From: Candidatus Merdenecus merdavium
GTDB lineage: Bacteria > Bacillota > Clostridia > Lachnospirales > Lachnospiraceae
Length of the DNA stretch: 7,236 bases
NCBI GenBank assembly: GCA_018715425.1
Contig: DVLR01000238.1
Coordinates: 1-7,236 of the forward strand
Direction: 5' to 3'
The position numbers and the translations under genes were made by a program. How positions within the stretch are numbered: position 1 is the first letter of the stretch; every line of letters starts with the position of its first letter. A model generated the notes under the pieces. The model worked only from the letters and a program-made list of their open reading frames with translations. It made no database searches and had not been told where the DNA came from. Positions 1 to 6,500 of this stretch are shown here, in pieces.

Positions 1-52
1 AGGAAGAATATACCTGAACCCTATTAATCAATAAATATGAAAGGATAGAATC

Positions 53-1012
53 ATGAAAGAGATATATTTAGCAGGTGGTTGCTTTTGGGGAACAGAAGCC
101 TTTTTATCAAAATTAAAAGGTGTAGAGCATACGGAAGTTGGTTATGCAAATGGTAATATGGAAGATCCAACCTATGAACTAGTTTGTACAGGAACTACAA
201 ATTTTGCCGAGACAGTAAAAGTGGTATATGATGAATCTGTAATTGGATTATCTTTTTTATTATCTATGTATATTCAAACAGTGAATCCTACATCCATTAA
301 CCGCCAGGGTGGAGATATGGGAACTCAATACAGAACAGGTATTTATTATACTGACGAAGAGGATAAGCAAGTGATTTTAGAGTTTCTGAGTGAGGTTCAA
401 AATCAATATGAAGAAAAAATTGCTATAGAAAGCAAGCCACTGATCAATTATTACAAGGCAGAAGAATATCATCAAAAATATTTAGAAAAAAATCCAAATG
501 GATACTGCCATATTAGATCAGATTTGTTTGAGATGGCAAAGGAAGCTAGTGATCCAAGTCAAAAGATTTTTAAAACAAAATCCAAAGAGGAGTTAAGACG
601 TGATTTAACTTCTTTACAGTGGGAAGTAACACAAAATAATGGAACAGAAAGACCGTTTGAAAATGAGTATCATGATAACTTTAAAAAAGGAATCTATGTT
701 GATATAGCTTCAGGAGAGCCACTGTTTTCTTCTTCAGATAAATTTGATGCAGGCTGTGGATGGCCAAGCTTTTCGAAACCTATTGAAGACTCTAGTATCG
801 AAAAGGTAGATGATCATAGTCATCATATGGTTCGCATAGAAGTTCGTACCAAGGACAGTAATATTCATTTAGGCCATGTATTTGATGATGGACCAAAAGT
901 AAGTGGAGGCTTACGATACTGTATAAATAGTGCTTCCCTTCGTTTTATCCCTTTTGAAGATATGGATAAAGAGGGGTATCATGATTATAAAAAATATATA
1001 AAAGAGCAGTAA
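53..1012 (+). CDS. msrAB: Fused peptide-methionine (S)-S-oxide / (R)-S-oxide reductase MsrA-MsrB
   Basis: Repairs oxidised methionine in proteins: the N-terminal MsrA domain reduces the S-epimer and the C-terminal MsrB domain the R-epimer, normally with thioredoxin as electron donor (family knowledge). MsrA spans about residues 1-160 and opens with the signature GCFWG, placing the catalytic Cys at 10; a GYCHI motif supplies a likely resolving Cys at 152. MsrB spans about 178-312, with GCGWPSF (Cys235, likely resolving) and RYCINSASLRFIP (Cys290, catalytic). The 55-residue spacing between these two cysteines fits MsrB enzymes that form an intramolecular disulfide. The CxxC pairs of zinc-containing MsrB proteins are absent. 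Codon 10 is TGC, so this is not one of the selenocysteine MsrA forms. There is no signal peptide, so it should be cytoplasmic. At 319 residues the length is normal for an A-B fusion. The start is supported by AAAGGAT at 40-46 and by the family N-terminus. The upstream promoter is outside the window or unrecognised. Confidence 0.96.
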   Translation: MKEIYLAGGCFWGTEAFLSKLKGVEHTEVGYANGNMEDPTYELVCTGTTNFAETVKVVYDESVIGLSFLLSMYIQTVNPTSINRQGGDMGTQYRTGIYYTDEEDKQVILEFLSEVQNQYEEKIAIESKPLINYYKAEEYHQKYLEKNPNGYCHIRSDLFEMAKEASDPSQKIFKTKSKEELRRDLTSLQWEVTQNNGTERPFENEYHDNFKKGIYVDIASGEPLFSSSDKFDAGCGWPSFSKPIEDSSIEKVDDHSHHMVRIEVRTKDSNIHLGHVFDDGPKVSGGLRYCINSASLRFIPFEDMDKEGYHDYKKYIKEQ

Positions 1013-1076
1013 AACATATACATCATAAGGAAAAATTATAAGGTTCGTAAGTCTTAAGAGTTGGAAGGGAGTTTTT

Positions 1077-1937
1077 ATGTGGTTTATCTATGCACTAGGT
1101 TCAGCATTTTTTGCTGGCATTACGGCAATTTTAGCGAAGATTGGGATTGAGAATACAGATTCACATTTAGTGACAGCTCTTCGCACAACGGTTATCATCT
1201 TTTTTTCTTGGACAATAGTGTTCATAGTGGGATCGCAGGAGCAAATCAGAGAAATAGAAAGTAAAACACTGGTTTTTCTCATTCTGTCTGGGTTATGTAC
1301 AGGTGCAGCTTGGATGAGTTATTTTAAAGCTTTACAATTAGGGGATGTAAATAAAGTTGTACCCATTGATAAGTCCAGCACTATTTTGACCATGATTTTA
1401 GCATTTATTATTTTAAAGGAACCCATTACTATTTATATGTTAATAGGATTGATTGGAATTGCAATTGGAACCTATATGATGATACAAAAACAGAAAACTA
1501 GTCAAAGGACATCTAGTAAAACAGGATGGTTGCTATACGCTGTATTATCAGCATTTTTTTCTAGTATGACAGCTATTCTGGGTAAGATTGGGATTGAAGG
1601 TGTAGAGTCTAATTTAGGAATGGCAATACGAACGGTTGTGGTATTTTTTATGGCTTGGATTATGGTATTTATAACAAAAAAACAAAAAGAAATAAAAAAT
1701 ATTAATAAAAAAAGCTGGATCTTTATATTATGTTCAGGTGTTACAACAGGGCTTTCTTGGTTGTTTTATTACAGGGCTTTAAAGGATGGACCAGCTAGTG
1801 TTGTTGTACCCATTGATAAAATGAGCATTCTCGTATCCATTGGATTTGCATATTTCATTTTAAAAGAAAAAATCACAAAAAAAGCAGCCATTGGCTTAGT
1901 ATCTATCACAATTGGGACTTTAATCTTAGCCCTTTAG
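1077..1937 (+). CDS. EamA-family (drug/metabolite transporter superfamily) membrane protein
   Basis: A 286-residue, very hydrophobic protein with about ten predicted membrane helices and two tandem EamA domains. The halves are visibly homologous. GSAFFAGITAILAKIGIE near residue 8 matches LSAFFSSMTAILGKIGIE in the second half, offset by about 149 residues. VVPIDKSS...LKEPIT in the first half matches VVPIDKMS...LKEKIT in the second. A short polar linker (about 138-149, rich in K, Q, T and S) joins them. This duplicated architecture is standard for ten-helix DMT transporters, which move small metabolites or drugs across the cytoplasmic membrane, usually as exporters. The substrate cannot be read from sequence. 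A strong AAGGGAG site at 1065-1071 sits five bases before the ATG. The gene begins 64 bases after msrAB with no terminator visible between them, so read-through or co-transcription is plausible. No clear terminator follows before the eno promoter. Confidence 0.88.
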   Translation: MWFIYALGSAFFAGITAILAKIGIENTDSHLVTALRTTVIIFFSWTIVFIVGSQEQIREIESKTLVFLILSGLCTGAAWMSYFKALQLGDVNKVVPIDKSSTILTMILAFIILKEPITIYMLIGLIGIAIGTYMMIQKQKTSQRTSSKTGWLLYAVLSAFFSSMTAILGKIGIEGVESNLGMAIRTVVVFFMAWIMVFITKKQKEIKNINKKSWIFILCSGVTTGLSWLFYYRALKDGPASVVVPIDKMSILVSIGFAYFILKEKITKKAAIGLVSITIGTLILAL

Positions 1938-2011
1938 GGATGGAATCATAGGATTCTAGATCAAGGAATTTTAGTTTAGGAAACTTCATGGATTTTCTAA
2001 AGAAATTCTTA

Positions 2012-2040
2012 TTGAACATGAAAGAAAAAAGTGCTATAAT
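2012..2040 (+). promoter_or_regulatory. Sigma-A promoter of eno, extended -10 type
   Basis: A -35 box TTGAAC (2012-2017) and a perfect -10 box TATAAT (2035-2040) are separated by exactly 17 bp. A TG dinucleotide at 2032-2033, one base before the -10 box, makes it an extended -10 promoter. Transcription should start near 2046-2048, giving a leader of about 105 bases before the enolase ATG. Such a near-consensus promoter fits a highly expressed glycolytic gene and indicates that eno is transcribed independently of the transporter gene upstream. Confidence 0.85.
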
Positions 2041-2052
2041 AAAGCTATGATA

Positions 2053-2068
2053 GTTAGCTTGAGCTAAC
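2053..2068 (+). other. Perfect stem-loop at the 5' end of the eno leader
   Basis: GTTAGC (2053-2058) pairs perfectly with GCTAAC (2063-2068) around a TTGA loop. It begins about six bases after the predicted eno transcription start. No T-run follows, so it is not an intrinsic terminator. It could be a 5' stabilising hairpin of the mRNA, or the inverted repeat could be read as DNA by a regulator just downstream of the promoter. The sequence alone does not decide between these. Confidence 0.5.
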
Positions 2069-2152
2069 GTTATTGTAAAATAAAAACGAATAAAAGAATG
2101 TGATTTGTGTAACAGTAAGAATATTTTAGTATAGAGAAAGAAGGAGAACGAT

Positions 2153-3439
2153 ATGGCAAATTTAAAAATAAGCGAAGTTAAGGGAAGAGAAGTTATTGAC
2201 TCAAGAGGAAATCCAACAGTAGAGGCAGAAGTTATTTTAGAAAATGGTGTCAAAGGCAGAGGCATTGCTCCAAGTGGTGCATCAACAGGAATCTTTGAAG
2301 CTTTAGAGCTTAGGGATAATGATCCAAATAAGTTCGGCGGAAAAGGTGTCTCTAAAGCAGTGGAAAATATTAATACTACAATTCATGATATTCTCAAAGG
2401 CAAAGATGTATCAGATATCTACGAAATCGATCGTCTCATGATCGAAGCAGATGGAACAAAGGATAAATCAAACTTAGGTGCTAACGCTATTTTGGCAGTT
2501 TCTATTGCCAGTGCAGATGCAGCAGCAAAAGGCTTAAATATACCTCTTTATCAGTTTATTGGCGGTATAGCTGGACATACACTACCTGTTCCAATGATGA
2601 ATATTTTAAATGGTGGCGCACATGCAGCTAATAATATTGATGTGCAGGAATTTATGATTATGCCTGTAGGAGCATCTTCCTTTAAAGAAGGACTTCGTAT
2701 GTGTACAGAAGTGTTCCATGCTCTTGCATCAATTTTAAAAAGCAAAGGACTTGCTATTTCTGTAGGAGACGAAGGAGGATTTGCACCAAACCTATCTAGT
2801 GATGCTGAAGCAATAGAATTAATCCTAGAAGCTGTAGAAAAAGCTGGATACAAACGTGTGGATGATTTTGTTATTGCTATGGATGCTGCATCAAGTGAAT
2901 GGAAGGGAGAAGGTAATTACGTTCTTCCTAAGAGTGGACAGACCTTCACCACAGAAGAATTAGTAGCTCATTGGAAAGCATTATGTGAAAAATATCCAAT
3001 CTACTCCATTGAAGACGCACTGGATGAAGAAGACTGGGAAGGATGGAAGCTTCTAACAAAAGAATTAGGTCATAAGATTCAATTAGTTGGAGACGACCTT
3101 TTTGTTACCAATACGGAGAGACTTAAAAAAGGAATTGATCTAGGTTGTGGAAATTCCATTTTAATTAAGTTAAACCAAATTGGTTCTATTTCAGAAACAC
3201 TAGACGCCATTCAAATGGCACATGAAGCTGGATATACAGCAGTCGTTTCCCATCGATCTGGAGAAACAGAAGATACTACTATTGCAGATCTTGCTGTTGC
3301 CATTAACTCTGGACAAATTAAAACAGGAGCTCCAAGTAGAAGCGAGAGAGTAGCTAAATATAATCAACTTTTACGTATTGAGGAAGAATTAGGTCATGCC
3401 GCGAAGTTTAAAGGCATCCATTGTTTCCGAAATAAATAA
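2153..3439 (+). CDS. eno: Enolase (phosphopyruvate hydratase)
   Basis: Catalyses the reversible dehydration of 2-phosphoglycerate to phosphoenolpyruvate in glycolysis and gluconeogenesis, in the cytoplasm. The 428-residue length is normal for bacterial enolase. Visible landmarks are the SGASTG loop (41-46), the catalytic acid Glu207 in GDEGGFAPN, and the Mg2+ ligands Asp244 (AMDAAS), Glu287 (SIEDALDEEDW) and Asp314 (GDDLFVTN). The catalytic base is Lys339 in LIKLNQIGS, followed by the substrate-loop motif SHRSGETEDTTIADLAV. All expected active-site residues are present and both ends look complete. AAGGAG at 2141-2146, six bases before the ATG, fixes the start. The gene stands alone between its own promoter and terminator. 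The gapA/pgk/tpi/gpmI genes and secG that often flank eno in Firmicutes are not next to it here. Confidence 0.99.
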   Translation: MANLKISEVKGREVIDSRGNPTVEAEVILENGVKGRGIAPSGASTGIFEALELRDNDPNKFGGKGVSKAVENINTTIHDILKGKDVSDIYEIDRLMIEADGTKDKSNLGANAILAVSIASADAAAKGLNIPLYQFIGGIAGHTLPVPMMNILNGGAHAANNIDVQEFMIMPVGASSFKEGLRMCTEVFHALASILKSKGLAISVGDEGGFAPNLSSDAEAIELILEAVEKAGYKRVDDFVIAMDAASSEWKGEGNYVLPKSGQTFTTEELVAHWKALCEKYPIYSIEDALDEEDWEGWKLLTKELGHKIQLVGDDLFVTNTERLKKGIDLGCGNSILIKLNQIGSISETLDAIQMAHEAGYTAVVSHRSGETEDTTIADLAVAINSGQIKTGAPSRSERVAKYNQLLRIEEELGHAAKFKGIHCFRNK

Positions 3440-3478
3440 ATGAATCTTACAATAGAAGAATGAATGAATGAACCGAGA

Positions 3479-3518
3479 AAAAAACGTCATGGTATATAAA
3501 ACTATGGCGTTTTCTTTT
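3479..3518 (+). terminator. Rho-independent terminator of eno
   Basis: A ten-base-pair stem forms from 3483-3492 and 3502-3511 (two G-U pairs when read as RNA) around a nine-base A+T-rich loop. A T-rich tail follows to 3518 and an A-run lies just upstream at 3478-3484. The A-run can pair with the T tail, so the structure might also stop transcription from the other direction, but no minus-strand gene is nearby to need that. It lies about 40 bases after the enolase stop. Confidence 0.85.
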
Positions 3519-3567
3519 GGATTATAAAAAGATATAAAAAATTTATGATTTCTTCATCAGGGGTTCA

Positions 3568-3596
3568 TTGACCAAGAGGAAAAAAAATAGTATTCT
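3568..3596 (+). promoter_or_regulatory. Probable sigma-A promoter of the zinc-ribbon membrane protein gene
   Basis: TTGACC (3568-3573) and TATTCT (3591-3596) are separated by 17 bp. Transcription would start near 3602-3604, about 35 bases before the ATG at 3639. It lies after the eno terminator, so the downstream gene appears to be independently transcribed. The -10 hexamer is identical to that of the T-box operon promoter at 4114-4119. Confidence 0.65.
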
Positions 3597-3628
3597 ATTA
3601 TCTAGGAACAAATATATTTAGTAGAATA
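3591..3628 (+). repeat. Imperfect inverted repeat overlapping a -10 box
   Basis: TATTCTATTA (3591-3600) and TAGTAGAATA (3619-3628) are complementary over ten positions with one T-G mismatch, separated by 18 bases. The left arm contains the -10 box and the right arm abuts the ribosome binding site at 3628-3632. If transcription starts near 3603 the left arm is not in the RNA, so any role would be as a DNA site such as an operator. In DNA this A+T-rich it may also be chance. Confidence 0.3.
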
Positions 3629-3638
3629 GAGGTATTTT

Positions 3639-4046
3639 ATGAAAGAAAAAATAAGACGTATGATGCAAGGCACCTATGTTTTAAGTTATGGCGTTGATCC
3701 TTTAAATAAATTTCTTGAAATTACAGGTCTTATCTTCATGTTGATATCTATTTTTACGAAAGGTTTTTTATTGCCTTTGTTAGCATGGATTTGTATTATA
3801 TTAAGTCTATATCGGAGTTTTTCTAAGAATCATATGACTCGGTATAAAGAGAATCAAAATTTTTTAAAGAGGACCAACGGGATTAGAACGTTTATCACAT
3901 CTAAAAAGTATATGGCAAGTCAACGCCTTTATCATCGTATCTATACTTGCCCTACTTGTCACCAAAAGATAAGAGTCCCAAAAGGAAAGGGCAAAATTGA
4001 AGTTCGATGTCCTAAATGCAATACTAGATTTATAAAAGTAAGCTAA
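3639..4046 (+). CDS. Small membrane protein with C-terminal zinc ribbon, function unknown
   Basis: A 135-residue protein I cannot assign to a named function. A short basic N-terminus contains YVLSYGVDPLNKFL (13-26). Then comes a hydrophobic hairpin of probably two membrane helices (about 28-40 and 43-58). A long basic segment (about 59-100) follows, then a zinc ribbon: Cys104-x2-Cys107, a basic hairpin with VPKGKGKIEV, and Cys124-x2-Cys127. All four metal-binding cysteines are present and the spacing is typical of a rubredoxin-like zinc knuckle pair. The basic segment and the positive-inside rule suggest that both ends face the cytoplasm. Similar short proteins with a YG-D-LN N-terminus and C-terminal zinc ribbon are, as I recall, common unannotated genes in Clostridia. 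AGAGG at 3628-3632, six bases before the ATG, supports the start. It has its own likely promoter and no clear terminator follows, so some read-through toward the T-box leader is possible. Confidence 0.8.
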   Translation: MKEKIRRMMQGTYVLSYGVDPLNKFLEITGLIFMLISIFTKGFLLPLLAWICIILSLYRSFSKNHMTRYKENQNFLKRTNGIRTFITSKKYMASQRLYHRIYTCPTCHQKIRVPKGKGKIEVRCPKCNTRFIKVS

Positions 4047-4090
4047 AAGGTATAAAACATCCCATTTGATAAAAAGCATATAAAATTCAC

Positions 4091-4119
4091 TTGACAATTA
4101 CTCCTCAATGTATTATTCT
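4091..4119 (+). promoter_or_regulatory. Sigma-A promoter of the tryptophan T-box operon
   Basis: A perfect -35 box TTGACA (4091-4096) is followed after 17 bp by TATTCT (4114-4119). The predicted start is near A4126, immediately before the first leader helix. Between 4047 and 4090, the gap after the zinc-ribbon gene, I see nothing else recognisable. A strong constitutive promoter is what a leader controlled by attenuation needs. Confidence 0.85.
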
Positions 4120-4332
4120 ATTAACATCGAAAAGCAAAACCGATGAGAAAGAGAAGTAAGCTTAATATGAATTAACAGAGAGTCACAGACGGTGGGATTG
4201 TGATATGTAGTGTTTAGCTGAATGGACTTTTGAGGGCAGCCCGAAATCATTGAAAGTAGGCGTTGTCGGGAACCGAACCCGTTATCAATCAGGAGTGTAT
4301 GTAAGTACATGAGAAAGTGGACATTTGTCAAA

Positions 4333-4374
4333 TTGAGTGGTACCGCGATAATAATGATTTTATTACCGTCTCAA
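4333..4374 (+). promoter_or_regulatory. T-box antiterminator
   Basis: UUGAG (4333-4337) pairs with CUCAA (4370-4374), leaving UGGUACC (4338-4344) as the conserved bulge. GCG (4345-4347) then pairs with CGU (4367-4369), and after an A-C mismatch UAAUAA (4349-4354) pairs with UUAUUA (4360-4365) around a UGAUU loop. The bulge UGGU (4338-4341) is the part that pairs with the NCCA end of uncharged tRNA. The first helix departs from the common AGGG/CCCU form, but both arms have changed together so pairing is kept, which supports function. Bases 4367-4374 are shared with the terminator, so only one structure can form. Confidence 0.88.
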
Positions 4375-4399
4375 GCATTAAAAGCTTGAGGCGTTTTTT
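4367..4399 (+). terminator. T-box-controlled intrinsic terminator
   Basis: CGTCTCAAGC (4367-4376) pairs over ten positions with GCTTGAGGCG (4384-4393), with one G-U in RNA, around an ATTAAAA loop. Six T residues (4394-4399) follow directly. It forms when the antiterminator is not held open by uncharged tRNA, ending transcription about 84 bases before trpX. Confidence 0.93.
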
Positions 4400-4482
4400 A
4401 TGTTAAAAAGACGAATGGCCATGGTGAACCAAACTCATCGCTTATGTTTTAAGTCATAAATATAAGAAAAGAGGAAAAGAAA

Positions 4483-5571
4483 ATGAAAAGGAAATTTTTA
4501 GTAGGTTTATTATCAACAGTAGTAGCAATGGTAGGATTAGTAGGATGTTCAAACGGAGAAACTGCGGAAACAACCAAGGATACTCCATCTATTGAGACAG
4601 AAAGTTCGGTCCCAGGCGAATCGGCAACTGGCACTGTGACTGGAGAAGGAAATTCTGTAGATGGCGAGTTTACCATTGGAATCTCTCAATTTGCCCAACA
4701 CGGTTCTTTAGATAATTGTAGAGAAGGATTTATCGAAGGTCTTGAATCAGAAGGGTTTATCGAAGGGGTCAATGTAACATTTGATTTACAAAATGCCAAT
4801 GCAGACACGGGAGTAGTCAATCAGATTTCTCAAAGCTTTGCAGCTAACAAGGTTGATTTGATTTGTGCTATCGCTACACCAAGTGCGCAAAGTGCATATA
4901 ATGCGGTGAAAACAACAGACATTCCTGCAGTCTATACGGCAGTAAACGATCCAATTGCAGCGGGACTTGCAAAGGAAGATAAAAGCCCCGTAGGAAATAC
5001 CACTGGAACAAGTGATAAACTACCAGTAGAAAAACAACTGGCCATGATTCGTGAGATTTTACCTGATGCTAAAACCATTGGAATTCTCTATACAACAAGT
5101 GAAATCAACTCAGAAATGACAGTGAGAGAATATGAGGCATTAGTTGAAGATTATGGATTTACTTTAGTGACAGAAGGAGTTAGTTCTTTAGCAGAAGTAC
5201 CAAACGCTGCAGATAGTATACTTGGAAAGGTTGATTGCTTAAATAATTTAACAGATAATACGGTTGTAAGTGCATTACCAACGATTTTAAATAAAGCAAA
5301 TCAAAAGGGAATTCCTGTATTCGGTAGTGAAATCGAACAGGTTAAAATTGGTTGTTTAGCAGCAGAAGGAATCGATTATAGAGAATTGGGCCAACAAACA
5401 GGCGTAATGGCAGCAAAGATTTTAAAAGGTGAAAAAGCTAGCGAAATGGAGTTTGAATTGATTACAGATAGTAAGCTTTATCTTAACGAAAAGGTTGCAG
5501 AGCAGTTAAATGTTACCCTTCAAGATGAAGTAAAAGACAGAGCAGAAGAAATCTTCACTAGCATTGATTAG
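4483..5571 (+). CDS. trpX: Tryptophan ABC transporter substrate-binding lipoprotein (TrpX type)
   Basis: The extracytoplasmic receptor of an ABC importer. A lipoprotein signal peptide has basic residues at 2-4, a hydrophobic core, and the lipobox LVGC with the lipid-modified Cys at 22. Residues 23-62 form a flexible Thr/Glu/Ser/Gly-rich linker. The mature two-lobed domain starts near FTIGISQF (about 63) and continues through HGSLDNCREGFIEGL, LICAIATPSAQSAY, IPAVYTAVNDP and KTIGILYTTSE, to IPVFGSE and the C-terminal GVMAAKILKGE. These segments fit the ABC_sub_bind family (COG2984), whose LivJ-like fold binds amino acids or other small ligands. Tryptophan specificity is inferred from the UGG T-box upstream and from the TrpXYZ gene set. 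The binding domain alone could also fit another ligand, since streptococcal relatives bind aromatic amino acids. There is no tryptophan in its 362 residues. GAGG at 4471-4474, eight bases before the ATG, sets the start. Confidence 0.88.
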   Translation: MKRKFLVGLLSTVVAMVGLVGCSNGETAETTKDTPSIETESSVPGESATGTVTGEGNSVDGEFTIGISQFAQHGSLDNCREGFIEGLESEGFIEGVNVTFDLQNANADTGVVNQISQSFAANKVDLICAIATPSAQSAYNAVKTTDIPAVYTAVNDPIAAGLAKEDKSPVGNTTGTSDKLPVEKQLAMIREILPDAKTIGILYTTSEINSEMTVREYEALVEDYGFTLVTEGVSSLAEVPNAADSILGKVDCLNNLTDNTVVSALPTILNKANQKGIPVFGSEIEQVKIGCLAAEGIDYRELGQQTGVMAAKILKGEKASEMEFELITDSKLYLNEKVAEQLNVTLQDEVKDRAEEIFTSID

Positions 5572-5594
5572 TTTACAAAAGGAGAGAAAATGAG

Positions 5595-6500
5595 ATGGAA
5601 TCACTTTTAGGCTTTATTAGCCAAGGGTTAATATACGCAATTTTAGCATTTGGTATTTATATCACATATAAGATCTTGGATTTTCCAGATTTAACAGTGG
5701 ATGGGAGTTTTCCACTTGGTGCTGCCATTACGGCATCCTTACTTACAAAGAATATTCATCCCGTAGTAGCTATTCTTGTATCTGTGATAGCAGGAGTAGT
5801 AGCTGGTATCTGTACCGGGATTATCCATGTAAAATTAAAAGTAAGGGATCTGCTTTCCGGGATCATTATGATGACAGCTCTATATAGTATTAATTTGTGG
5901 ATTGCAGGTAAATCCAATATTCCATTATATAATGGTGTAACTTTACTATTTGACGAACCTTATGTGATCAATCCTATTTTTGACCAATTGCCAGTGGCTA
6001 TCCAGCCTTTTAAACAAGTGATCATCTTATTTTGTATTACCTTTCTTTTAAAGTTCTTATTAGATGCTTATCTACAGACAAAATCGGGCTTTTTATTAAG
6101 GGCAGTAGGAGATAATGAGACATTAGTAACTTCTCTTGCAAAGGATAAAGGAATAGTAAAAATTATAGGTCTTGCCATTGCAAATGGGTTAGTTGCCTTA
6201 AGTGGTAGTATTATGGCTCAGCAGTTTGGATATTTTGATATTTCTATGGGAACGGGAACCATGGTGATCGGCCTTGCTAGTGTTATCATGGGTATTAATT
6301 TATTTACTGGTTTTAAAAAGGTGAAGCCTACAACAGCAGTTATTGTAGGCGCCGTTTTATATCAAGGAGCATGGGCTTTAGCTATACGTTTAGGATTAAA
6401 AACAACATATATGAGATTAGTGACAGCAATGTTATTGTTAGTATTTTTAGTAATTAGCATGAAGAGAAATAGGAAGGTGAAGAGAGATGCTAGAGCTTAG
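5595..6500 (+). CDS. trpY: Tryptophan ABC transporter permease (TrpY type)
   Basis: A 301-residue membrane permease of the branched-chain amino-acid/ribose type (BPD_transp_2, COG4120), with about eight or more predicted helices. The characteristic N-terminal motif LDFPDLTVDGSFPLGAA is at 28-44. VRDLLSGIIMMTALYSINLW (83-102) and a late segment GYFDISMGTGTMVIGLAS also fit the family. The basic C-terminus (KRNRKVKRDARA) should be cytoplasmic. It would form the membrane channel that takes the ligand from TrpX, powered by TrpZ. It begins 23 bases after trpX. The AAAAGGAG site (5577-5584) is ten bases from the chosen ATG and five from another ATG at 5590. That nearer ATG opens only a six-codon frame (MRWNHF, stop at 5608-5610), so 5595 is the real start. 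Only two tryptophans occur (102 and 260). The 3' end overlaps trpZ by 14 bases, indicating translational coupling. Confidence 0.9.
   Translation: MESLLGFISQGLIYAILAFGIYITYKILDFPDLTVDGSFPLGAAITASLLTKNIHPVVAILVSVIAGVVAGICTGIIHVKLKVRDLLSGIIMMTALYSINLWIAGKSNIPLYNGVTLLFDEPYVINPIFDQLPVAIQPFKQVIILFCITFLLKFLLDAYLQTKSGFLLRAVGDNETLVTSLAKDKGIVKIIGLAIANGLVALSGSIMAQQFGYFDISMGTGTMVIGLASVIMGINLFTGFKKVKPTTAVIVGAVLYQGAWALAIRLGLKTTYMRLVTAMLLLVFLVISMKRNRKVKRDARA

Larger units (their letters stand above)
4125..4399 (+). promoter_or_regulatory. T-box riboswitch, tryptophan (UGG) specific
   Basis: A complete T-box leader that senses uncharged tRNA and controls the transporter operon by transcription antitermination. 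Stem I carries the AGUA of the specifier-loop E motif (4155-4158) and, on the other strand, GAA-UGG-A (4220-4226). The specifier codon is therefore UGG at 4223-4225, which reads tRNA-Trp. GAAAG (4146-4150 region) can pair with CUUUU just after the specifier to close the lower helix. UCAC/GUGA pairing and an AGAGAG segment lie in the upper stem. A CGGG/CCCG hairpin (4267-4281) and a short AUGT/ACAT hairpin (4299-4310) occupy the linker. The T-box core GAGUGGUACCGCG is at 4335-4347, followed by mutually exclusive antiterminator and terminator. A small CATCG/CGATG helix (4125-4145) starts the RNA. The amino-acid assignment agrees with the trpXYZ-type genes downstream. Vitreschak and co-workers predicted such Trp T-boxes before trpXYZ by comparative genomics. 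Between 4400 and 4482 I see only the trpX ribosome binding site. Confidence 0.93.

Noticed and set aside
1..27. Possible C-terminal end of an upstream gene (open frame ending at TAA 25-27)
   Set aside because: Only eight codons are visible and another frame is equally possible, so it cannot be supported.
80..82. Selenocysteine at the MsrA catalytic position, as known in some Clostridia
   Set aside because: The codon is TGC, an ordinary cysteine, not TGA.
1930..1957. Short inverted repeats after the EamA gene (CCCT/AGGG and GAATC/GATTC) as a terminator
   Set aside because: The stems are four to five base pairs and no T-run follows, so they do not make a credible intrinsic terminator.
1906..2265. 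Minus-strand open frame across the eno promoter and start
   Set aside because: It overlaps the real ends of two plus-strand genes and the eno promoter, and its translation shows no recognisable domain; it reads as a shadow of the coding sequence.
3457..3473. Short TGAA-type direct repeats after eno
   Set aside because: Only a few four-base units in A+T-rich spacer DNA; no sign of a functional repeat array.
4220..4228. Alternative specifier readings of the T-box (AAU, GGA, ACU)
   Set aside because: The specifier normally follows GAA and precedes A in the loop opposite AGUA; that places UGG, which also agrees with the downstream transporter genes.
4113..4331. Minus-strand open frame over the T-box leader
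   Set aside because: The region is fully explained by leader RNA structure on the plus strand, and the reverse translation has no coherent features.
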